In this document: positions 12,614 through 22,642 of the stretch, one piece after another | Layout: every line of letters starts with the position of its first letter | Numbering within the stretch: position 1 is the stretch's first letter | Source of the DNA: Tubulanus polymorphus | Taxonomy: Eukaryota > Nemertea > Palaeonemertea > Tubulaniformes > Tubulanidae | Direction of reading: 5' to 3' | Length of the DNA: 64,000 bases | NCBI RefSeq assembly: GCF_964204645.1 | Contig: NC_134035.1 | Coordinates: 13,249,951 to 13,313,950 of the forward strand | The notes under the pieces: model-generated | Told to the model about the DNA's origin: nothing | Databases searched by the model: none | Seen by the model: only the letters and a program-made list of their open reading frames with translations | Made by a program: the position numbers and the translations under genes

Positions 12614-15600
12614 ATGGCGGCGATGGTCGAAATGACGGGCGAAAAACGCGATGACTTCTATTTTGAGAACTGGTCGCGAACGTTTTCCTGTCGTCCTGAA
12701 TTATATTTCACACCAGAAAATGAAGACCAGCTCAAACAGGTATATGTAATGTAGGCTCAACATTGTGATTATTTTTCTTGTAGAACCTTACAGAACTTTA
12801 CACAGATTATGTTAACAGATATTAAGATTAGCGGTTGACGAAGGCAGGACTGTTAAAGTGGTCGGACTGGGTCGATCGCTTACCGATATCGCTTGTACCA
12901 ATGAATACATGATATCTCTACAAAAATTCGATCGAATCGTTGAAGTAAGTTAGAAAATCTGTGAACTGTACACATTTCAAGCCTTTAAACCTGGAGAAAA
13001 TAAATAATCTGGTCTCGAGGGAAGATTTCTGAGAATCCAGTAAGAACCCCCTCCCCGAATAACAGTTTCATTAGTGATATTAACACGAGCACATAAACGC
13101 CTATATCATCACAAAACTGATGAAACTTTATTGAAATGTTAAGTCACTCCCTGAAACGACTTTACTCTTACTTTCTCTGATAACAGATTGATAATGAGAA
13201 GTTCACTTGTACCGCAATGGCCGGTATTTCAATTGAGCAACTCAATCGTATCCTGAAAGATAGTGGTTTATCTCTCAGTCAGTAAGTATATTTACCCCCT
13301 CGGCCTGTGTCCAGTAACCCAGTCGTCCAGTCATCCAATCGCCCAGTCGTCCAGTCACCCAGTCATTCAGTCACCCATTCACCCAGTCACCCAGTCGTCC
13401 AGTCATCAAGTCATCCAATCGCCCAGTCGTCCAGTCGACCAGTCGACCAGTCATCCAGTCACCCAGTCACCCAGTCACCCAGTCACCCAGTCATCCAATC
13501 ATCCAGTCACCCAGTCGTCCAGTCACCCAGTCATCCAATCACCCAGTCGACCAGTCGTCAAGTCATCCAGTCATCCAGCCATGAAATGTATTTTCTTATT
13601 TACAATTCTAATGATTATTATACATGTATTATCATTATCTGTAGATTACCAGTGATATCGGATATTTCATTAGCCGGGTTTATATCAACTGCAGTTCACG
13701 GTACTGGAGCTAAATTCGGTGTCTGTTCGACAAACGTGAGTTTATTCTGCGAATTATCATCAATCAACTTCTGTCCAATGTCCAATATTGAACAATTTAC
13801 CATATATAGATTGCTGTTTATTAAGTAATATATATGTATTTTGTGTGACATCGGTCTTTCAAATATGGAAATAACAGTCACTTTTAAATCTATAATTGAT
13901 TATATAAATCTGAGGGTAAAATTGTGATGTATCATTTTTTTCAGGTATTAGAAATTGATTTGATGACGAGCGACGGTGAAATTATCCACTGTTCACGAGA
14001 CGAGAATAAAGACGTATTTCTAGCGGCTTGTTGCAGTTTAGGATCGTTAGGTGTCATCATCCGAGCTAAAATACAGTGCGAACCTATATTCAACCTACAG
14101 AGAGTCACCTACCCGGTCAAACTGGACGATGTACGTCGGCCATCTTTTATGTTCAGTTATATGTGAGAGTAAAATCGAAAATGAAATGATTTTCACAGTA
14201 AGTTGGCATCATTTTCAATATATTTTCAAGGTGCTTGAGAATTTAGACGCTCATTTGAACGCATCGGATCATTTCGAGTTGCTCTGGTATCCGTACACCG
14301 AATATTGTATCGCCTTTCATAGGAAACGCACTGATGCTGAAAAGGTATATACATCGTTACATCTCCTCTAGAAATATTCATCTTTGAATAATGTCTCCAT
14401 TCTTATATCTCTGACACGTGTTTTAACAGACAAAAACTAAAGCAAGTTGGTTCAGACGGTTTTTCATTGGATATTATCTGCTGGAATTTCTATATTGGTT
14501 CAGGTAAATTATCAATCTGCAACCAGAGCCGTTACCGCCCTCAACCTGGGCTCCGTGAGAGACCTCCGCCTTCATATAAGTGTTCAGAATTTTACCTAAG
14601 ATATTTTGAAAATGAACTAAAAATACCAGACAAAACATTTTATCAGCATACTTTCAAAAACTGATCGTCCACACTTCACATGTGTTCAGAACTTCACCTG
14701 AGACATTTTTAATTGAAAATGAACTACAAACATCAGACATTAGACATTTTATCAGCACACTTTCACAAACTGATTGTCCACACTTCACATGTGTTCAGTG
14801 CTTCACCAGAGACATTTCAATTGAAAATGAACTAACGCCAGATTGACGTGGATTCCAAATTGCAGATTGACACCTTCATAACGCCATAAGCCTAGAAAAA
14901 TTGCTTGGACAGTGGTGTCTGAAGTGCAGTTTTTCAACTGGAAAAATTGTTTATAGTAATACTTTCTTCTTTAGATAACCATTTTCTAAATGCGCAAAAC
15001 CAACTAAAATCGTACAACGTTGATAACATTGACAACTGATATTTTATATATTTCCAGTACATTTGTACCGAGTTTAACTAGATACATCAATAGGCTGTAT
15101 TTATGGTTGAATTTTGGTCACACGCGGACGGTAGACTGGTCGCCGAATATCTTCAACTTTGAAGTTTTGATAAAACCAGACGTGATGGAATACTCGTTCC
15201 CGAGGTACGGCTCATTTCCCAAATAATCGATAACTTCTTACTTGGGATCAATTTCAGGGAAAAGTTTAAGCTTAAAACGGCTAACTTTGAATTTGTTGAC
15301 TTCATTGAATACATCCGGGCCAACTATTTGTTGACCAAATTTTGACGCCAAGATTCCAGACCGTATTTCAAATCTCCTCGAATCCGACGGTGCTGTGTAA
15401 CTAGTCACTTTTGTAAAATGATTCTATAATTTTGTTTCTCGGTTTTTACAGAGATAAAACGGCGCTAGTTTTGAAAGAGTTACAAACTCGAATCATTCAG
15501 AATCATCACCAGGCGCACTTCCCGATTCAAGTTCGGTTTGTGAAATCAGATGATATTTATCTGAGTCCGGCTTACGGCCGTGATTCTACATATATCAATA

Positions 15601-16490
15601 TCATCAGCTACAGGTGACTACACAACTACTCATCCACAGTTCCACTGCCCGGTTCCATAGTTCCTTTACGGACCCAGTTCCACAGGTCTGGAGCTAATAC
15701 CAAAGTTCAGGGCCTACAGTTTGGCTCAAAGGTTCTGTGGATCCTGTTCCACAGCTCATGACTTGCACAGTTTCTTTATGGACCCAGTTCCAAAGGCCCA
15801 CTTCGAAAGTTCGACAGTTCTGTATTCAGCTCGGCAAGTCTGAATATTCAGTTCTATACCCGGGACCCCACAATTCTACAGTTCTAGACCTACTTCCAGG
15901 ACCCAGGTCCACAGTCGATCTGATTCAACGGTTCTGAGTCCTGCTAAACAATCATAGACCTTATTACGTGCACAGTTCCAAAAGCTATCCTCAAATTCTG
16001 CTCAGAACTGTGGAAGGAACTGAATGTGTACAGCAGGTAAAATACTCATTGTTCCCAAGCGCGATCGAGATAAAGCGACATTTAATTTGTTCACTGTTAC
16101 AGACCATATGGTAAAGCTATTCCACATTCTGAATATTGGGCCGATTTTGAGAAAATTGTTCAAGAAATCGCTGGTAGACCGCACTGGGCGAAGGTAAGTT
16201 GAGGTCAGCAGACATTGCTGTATCATCGGAGTTCACTTAAAGTCAGTATCTTACGCATTGAACCTGTGACACCAGTCATCAGGGAACCTCGATAACATTT
16301 GATATTCATGAAGTTTGATGTAGTTTTTCTTCCTTTTTGTTTATTCTAAATTGTCAAGGCGCACAGTATGGATTGTCATCAGCTGAAGCAACTCTACCCA
16401 ATGTGGAATCAGTTCCACCGAGTTCGTGAGCGTTTAGATCCACGTGGAATATTCATGAATCGTTACCTGAGACAAGTTTTCGACAGTTAG
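12614..16490 (+). CDS. L-gulonolactone oxidase-like, copy 3
   Basis: Complete 11-exon, 447-aa copy. Exons: 12614-12739, 12819-12944, 13187-13281, 13645-13735, 13945-14130, 14231-14344, 14430-14503, 15058-15204, 15452-15613, 16103-16193, 16359-16490. All splice sites and phases match copy 2. It shares Arg at the flavin-linking position (GLGRSLTD), Pro at the gatekeeper position and Gln in PIQVRF with copy 2; like copy 1 it encodes AEKTKTKAS where copy 2 has AEKTNTNAS, so the three copies are a mosaic, as gene conversion would produce. The exon 5 donor is gtacgt, against gtatgt in the other two. Poly(A) signal at 16838-16843. Expected role: aldonolactone oxidation; activity is uncertain because of the active-site changes. 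Confidence 0.9.
13309..13582. repeat. 10-bp minisatellite in GULO copy 3 intron 3
   Basis: Third instance of the ccagtcaccc array. Unit order differs from the other two, showing that the arrays evolve faster than the surrounding gene. Confidence 0.9.
15632..15942. repeat. cagttccac repeat in GULO copy 3 intron 9
   Basis: Almost identical to the array at 10345-10655. Confidence 0.75.
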
Positions 16491-17858
16491 AGGGAGAGAG
16501 AGAGCAATTCATTACTAAAGTCTATCTATTTTTGTCTGGGATTGTATTATGTATTTCTCTCGTGTTGAAAAGAGAAATGAACAACCATTTTTGAATTATT
16601 AACTGTTTTCATGGCTAAAAACGATAATTTTTAATGATTTGAAAATAATTCTAATTGTTTGGCATGAAATCAATATTGTTAAGATTGATTAAGTTCGTAA
16701 AATGGAGTCTGATGCAAATGAGTTGAAGAAGACGTCTTTGGAAATGCTTCAATATCATATTCACTCATAACAGCAATGTATATAAACTTTGATTGCTTAA
16801 TAAAACTAAATTGATACTATACAAATTATGTAAACTAAATAAAATGCAAATATATATAAACAATCAATGATTAGTTAATAGTCGTATGTGTGGTTTTATG
16901 GATCCAGACTCCGGCCTCCGCATGGGAACTCTCTTTAAAACAGCGCCGATAGATTGGTGCGACTTGTGGAACTTTCATAAACGAGGGTTGTGAGGCGAAG
17001 CTCATATTAATACGCATTTTAAAACCATTAACGTTAAAATGGGGAATCTAATTGGCTAATAAAAGCATCATCCTGAACCCGCGCACCCGGTCTGGTGTGG
17101 CAGGGTTTCGTGCCGTGGGTGAGTGTAACGATGTCATCGGTTTCGAATCCCAGCGGGGAACCCTGGCATCGGTCGAGGAGAGGAGGACAACAACCTGCAG
17201 CAGCTCTGACCAATCACAAACCGTAAACCGTAATATACGGGATTCGAACCTGATTCGAATACGCGTCGCGCAATTCGTCTCCCGCTTGTTCCGATGAAAA
17301 CTGTTACGTAATAAATCCTAAATCGGTTCCAAAATTCACTTTTAATTACAATTTTTAAATGTACTACAGGAATTACTCACCTTCAACACGTGCATGACCG
17401 ATAAAGAACCGTGAAAGTTTTAAATTTCATGCCCCACGTGACGGATCGACCCTAGTGAACCTGAGATGTACATTATATTTCGAACATGAAACCAATCAAA
17501 GAAATACGAACCACAAATATGTGACCCATCTGAAATACGTGAACACTGCATTGACATTGACATAGGTAGTTTAGTAGTGATGTTTCATTAGCGGAATAGA
17601 TGTACTCATCGGAGAATTTGTGATGAACCAAAATCATTAAAATCCTTAAAACTGAAATATTGTTTTGACGAATGGCTCTGAATTAATTCTGTGTTAAGTT
17701 TTTTTGGTGACATTCTGGATCTAGTTCCGCACAGTTGTGAGCAAGAGTTAACAACTCCGAGTTGAAATTAGTTCATTTTCAATGAGTTAAACTCTGAATC
17801 CGTGTCAACAATTTTCTTTTCTGTGTCGAGTCGTGTGGAGGTATTTATTTGTTTGACA
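16491..17858. other. gap after the GULO array; SINE-like sequence
   Basis: 16491 to about 17010 repeats the 3' flank of the GULO unit, without the MITE. About 17080-17290 has a tRNA-like B box (cggtttcgaatcccagc at 17138-17154) and is a probable tRNA-derived SINE on +. About 17720-17805 is a diverged copy of the MITE family typified at 40819-40928. No gene seen. Confidence 0.6.
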
Positions 17859-20269
17859 ATGCGATTTTTCATAAAGTTTGGATTTATCTTCACTGTTTGT
17901 TACTGTTTCTTGTTGATACAATGTCAGACTACGACAGGATTCTCCTCCGCTACAAGTGCAGGAAATGGTAGGTGGTAGCACAAAATCAAAATGGCAGGCA
18001 ATATTTTAAAAGGGCACTATCCCCTTCAGATGCAATTGTGAAGCACTTGGGATTCTTTCCACCAAATAAAAACAGAGTAATAATTTTCGGGGGCACTTAG
18101 AAAATCTAGAGGGTAGCACGTGCCCCGTGCGCTACCCCCTAGATCCGCGCCTGGGATCTCATCTAGTAGGCCTACTGAACTGAGCCGGGTGAAACTGGAA
18201 CTATCTGGTCTCTCACTCAGAGGCAAGGCATAGCCACTCCTGCCTGTTGGATAGTCCACGCACAGCCAACGACAGACGATCAACATCAGCTAGAAAATCT
18301 TAAATTCAGTTTCTTTTCTTCAGGGACTGCGAATTGTACGGCTTATTGTAGCATGTACGACACTTGGCATGAAACGACTACTTGTAATACAACTTACTGT
18401 TGCGGGAATGCAACCATGAAATTCTGCTGCGGAGAATTAGAATTCAATATCACAGCTATAGATAATAAAGCTGGTAATGTGATGGGAGATTGTGGAGATT
18501 CGACGTAAGTAAAATATCAAAAGATCAGGGTGGATCCATAGCACTATACTAAACAAGGGGATACCTTTTTCAAAATTCCGATATGTTTCTCACCATCGCC
18601 CGGGTTCTTCTCAGTTCACAGGAAATACTTTTAGAAGGACTCCACATCCACTGGCTTTTTATCATTTACTAGTAATTGCCTTTCAGCTCAAGGGTGTCCT
18701 ATAAGATGGCCAAATACTGGCTGACTGTGTTGGATCCGCCCCAGAAACGGTACATTAAAACATGTTCAAGTTTAAATAGACTCATTTTTAGAATAATAGT
18801 GTGTTTTGTCAAAACCTCTCGTCCAGACTGTGGCAGATTTGTTCAGAATGCACGTTTCAGTGACTCCAACTCGACCCTGTTCGAATCCCACAGATATTCA
18901 TATATTCCCGCGCGGAGTTTGGTGGCAGCACTGTATGGTCCCCTAGCGGAATTTCAGCGAACAATGCCGCGGGTTGTCACGGTCCAGACCGAAGTCCGTT
19001 TCCACTTTTAGAAAATTGATTTTTACGGTAACACTAGTGCATCGACTTCTACATCAACATCTACCCGAGAAAAAACAGTGCATCGTACCATCGTGTCATA
19101 AAATCAGATTCTTCCCAACGATAGATTGATGGATTAGGAGAGTCATAACGGAACTGCTGACCCTAACCCTAATAATCTTCACTGTAACCAACACCGGTCC
19201 GGCGCCCGCCCGCATATTACGTTAGTTCGCGGAAATTCTGCAAGGCGACCGTATGGTGCTGCCTCCATGTCATGTCCTTGATGTAGTAATGAGGGTTCGG
19301 TGATTGGTTAACGATGGCCACTTGGCACACCCCGCGGAATATAGAATTTTGACAGATATGACGTAGAGGTGCCAAAAATTAAAAGGAAACTAGTTGCTCC
19401 GATTCAAATCCAAATGAACCTTTCTAAAACAGATTTGTTTAATGTTAACTATGAAATGGGATCGGAACCTTGCTAATAAATATTGAAGTTTTTACTGGGT
19501 TGTTTATTTGTATTTTTTAAGGGATACAACTTCAGTGGTTTGGACGATAATACCGGTGATAGTGGCAGCGATTTTAGTCGTGATCGTTGTAATAGTTCTA
19601 ATATATCTCACCTATAAAGAGGCCATGAAACGAGGTAAATAGATCTAAAATACACTATCACCCATCCCTGGTTATCTGTGATATCCCCCGCACCCTCGTC
19701 TCTATCAGATTACCCCCACTACACGAGTTCACAATGTCATCTACTGGATTGTTTAGATGATCGGCTCTCTCTCTCTCATTGATCGACAATATGTCAATAT
19801 CTAGAGAAAAATAAAATGGTACCAGTAACCTAATATCAGCATAATCACCTACATCGGGAATCTCAGGATTAGAAAGAACATAGAACTCAATCATTTGATT
19901 TGAGTTCTATGGAAAGAAGTATTTAAGGACGGCCTGGGGTCCCTTGGGTGTGCTGTAGCTGGACACTGATGGTGCCAAGTCCCTGTAGATCTGCTATAGG
20001 ACACTGATGGTGCTAGGTTAGTGTGCTAGGACAGGTCTCTGCAAAGGTGCTTAGAGGATACTGCTGCTGGTACTAAACATAACTATTTTGCTTTTTTTGA
20101 TTCCCAAGTGGAGAAGAAATCACTGGCAGTACTAGGGGCGTACACTGGTGGATCGCTGGATACTCTAGATACCGACTTAGACGGCGGATCCACGGATCAG
20201 GACGCACAGAATCTGCCTCTCGCTAAAAACAAACGACCAACTCCTTCATACGAATCATTTGACAATTAA
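17859..20269 (+). CDS. Shisa-like single-pass membrane protein
   Basis: Four exons: 17859-17967, 18324-18504, 19522-19634, 20109-20269; 187 aa. The start ATG opens a hydrophobic signal peptide (about residues 1-22, FGFIFTVCYCFLLIQC). The ectodomain has the cysteine pattern of Shisa/WBP1-type proteins: C-x3-C-SMYDTW, then YCCG and KFCC, with NCT and CNTT glycosylation-type sites. A transmembrane helix follows (about residues 103-126, IIPVIVAAILVVIVVIVLIYL) and then a short cytoplasmic tail with acidic DTDLDGGSTDQD and C-terminal PSYESFDN. Shisa proteins are ER/plasma-membrane adaptors that modulate Wnt, FGF or glutamate receptors; the partner here is unknown. Poly(A) signal at 20299-20304. Intron 3, of about 1 kb, contains a diverged inverted repeat (18920-19280). 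Confidence 0.75.
18920..19280. mobile_element. degenerate inverted-repeat element in Shisa-like intron
   Basis: ggcagcactgtatggtc near 18932 is mirrored by gaccgtatggtgctgcc near 19248, and gcggaatttcagcgaac by gttagttcgcggaaattc. It is probably an old MITE; no coding potential. Confidence 0.45.
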
Positions 20270-22642
20270 ACCACGATTTATAAAATACCGACTACAAAAA
20301 TAAAGTTAAGTTTAGTAAAAGACAATGTTTGTAGTCATTTGTCTTGTATCAACCAATTTATTTCGTTTGTGATAACAACCCATAGCAATTGGTAAAACCC
20401 TTCTAAAGATGATTTCAATCCCGGGAAAAATAAGTGCCCTTTGGTTTATGATAAAGATTACGTAATACGTTCTATAATTCATGTCAAATATTAGATAAAC
20501 GCCTACAGAACTGAAAACAAAGACTCGTGATGGGGAGTTCCATGCTGTACGATATTTCACCGCTATCAGGTCAGATATCTGTGCGAGGTAATCAAACCCT
20601 GGCAAGCGAGGGTATTGGGGTGAACTTCCTCGGGAGGAATTCAAACTCTGGTATTTTCTCTCCAGCATTTCTGAACTCCACGTAGAGTTTGTTCAACCTT
20701 TCACGATTGGATATTTTCACAACCCACAAATACATCCGACAATAAAAGCTAACCACCAACGATTAGGTAACGAATTAGTTCAACCTCTATCGAGTCTGTG
20801 AATCACGATTAAAGTTTTGACTACAAGAAAAACTAAAACGATACTATTTCTGAGAATGATGCAATCATTATTTTATTTTTATCACTTTTCGTCGACGAAA
20901 AAAAAAAACCATTAAGAATTTCTTTCTGTTTCATATAATCATGAATGAACGTACTTTTATATCTAATAACTAAGACATCGTTAATCCTCTGATCAAGGAT
21001 TAACTAATCCTGTTAATCTTCAATGATGATCCTCGGATTTGGGTGACAAAACAACAAAATGTATTCGATCGATTTTCTACACAGCGAGTTAATTAAATAT
21101 ATACAGAATCATTATAGAACAGTCATCACAGATGATGTCATCGAGTCCAGCTACAAAATACATGAATCAACAAGACATTTAAAGTGTTTCAGGGATCGAT
21201 CCAGTTTCAAAGTACCGAGTTTTGACTCGTTGTTGAGAAGAGATATCGAAAAAGATCTTAAGCCTTTCTTTCAACTAGGACTTAAACCGTAACTCACAAC
21301 TGTGAAACTGTACCATGAAGTTAAGTCACTTAACCATCTCCATTAGAACATAAGAATGGGCACCATTGCGGGTCCCACGTGTTACCCCTGCTCGTCCCAT
21401 GTATTATTTATGGGTATCATACCCCGTAAAATCTCTGCAGTTAAGTGAAGAACACATAAAGATGTATTTTGAATATCATCGTTTTTAGCTACAAAAATAA
21501 TTCGTATTTTTTTCGATGTACGGGATGTTTTTATAACAATAATCTGTGACGAGTTATTAATGATTTAACAATTCCTCGTTCATTTCTTCGATTTTCCGCG
21601 TTTTTAAATATTTACAATATTTATAAATTCATAAACAAGAAGCAGTTTTGTCATCATCATCGTCATCACCGAAATAATCATTAAACTTTCAACAATATCT
21701 CCACGCTGCCTCAAACCGCGGGCCTACAAGTGACTAAATAAAATTCCGCAAGCGTGCTTTAGTGTTAACTGGCGGTGAAAAACAATTCAATCATAAATCA
21801 ACAATTTTCATCCTTGTTTTCATTCGATTCATTGAATTATTATTTTTACCAGTAATTTCTTCCATTTTTTTAAATAAAATGCAATAATTCCATTTTATCA
21901 TTATTTTCGATCATTTGAAGATAATTCACAATTGAAGCAAAAAGAATATTTTCAACGCATGTTCTCTTAAATACATTTCAACCGCGAGTATAATAATGCA
22001 GCAATCAAACGTCATTACATTGAACCTTTATCAATGTGCGAGCATTTTTTTTTAATTTAAAATGTTTACCTTGTATCCTTGTAGATAACACAGGCGTTAC
22101 TAATTTGTCATTTCATTGACTAGAATATTGTGATGAGATGTGAAGCTAAGTTAACAGTATCTGAGAGAGACATAAATAGTGATTGAGCTGAGATCGAAGC
22201 AAAGTAATCTATATGTGATGTTACCTCGTTACAACAAACTTCAAGGCATCAGAAAATCTGTTCGTTATAACTGATAGTTCTATTTATAGAGTGGAACCTC
22301 GTTACGGAGACCAGAAAATCTGTTAATTACAACTAATAGTTCGCTGTATCCAGTATGAGACAAATTCTGTATCAAACTTGATGCGAAATCTTTATTTTGT
22401 TTTAAATGATAAATCTTCATATCTGTGTTTGTAAGTTTAAGGACCCACTGTATAAAAAAGCAAGCAATCCATTTAATATATCTACGGTAGCTGTTGATTC
22501 TAAGTAGAAGCGTAGTCTTTCAGTAAACCGCCAGTCTCCTCCCTCTCTCTCTCTCTCGCTCACTCCTCTCTTAACCTCCGTAGTTGGTCTTCAGTTGAAA
22601 TGCGAATTGGTGACGAATAATGTGTCGAATGGATCATATTAA
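20270..22642. other. gap between the Shisa-like and NAP1-like genes
   Basis: Convergent 3' ends face each other here. No reliable gene: the 77-codon frame at 21059-21292 (+) and the 118-codon frame at 20312-20668 (-) have no recognisable domain and no splice context. A diverged Tigger-type MITE remnant (gtggaacctcgttac, cagaaaatctgtt) lies at 22222-22335. A reverse-strand poly(A) signal (tttatt on +, 22391-22396) fits the NAP1-like gene. An arginine-codon-free CT run at 22540-22570 is simple sequence. Confidence 0.55.

Larger units (their letters stand above)
963..17010 (+). repeat. 5.25-kb tandem triplication carrying GULO genes
   Basis: Three head-to-tail units share exons, introns, 3' flank and intergenic DNA. 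Last-exon starts are spaced 5245 bp (5827 to 11072) and 5287 bp (11072 to 16359). Copies 2 and 3 resemble each other most: intron 5 is 100 bp in both but 539 bp in copy 1, and intron 2 is 243 and 242 bp against 620 bp. A fourth partial unit, only the 3' flank, continues after copy 3 to about 17010. Similarity in introns and spacers implies recent unequal crossing-over and/or gene conversion. Confidence 0.95.

Noticed and set aside
13263-13828. Long Ser/Pro/Gln/His-rich frames over GULO intron 3 (also at 7998-8288)
   Set aside because: They begin at or beyond a good splice donor, are made of the decamer array, and continue into exon 4 out of its true frame.
20312-20668. 118-codon minus-strand frame downstream of the Shisa-like gene
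   Set aside because: No domain, no splice context, and composition like intergenic DNA; it could not be supported as a gene.
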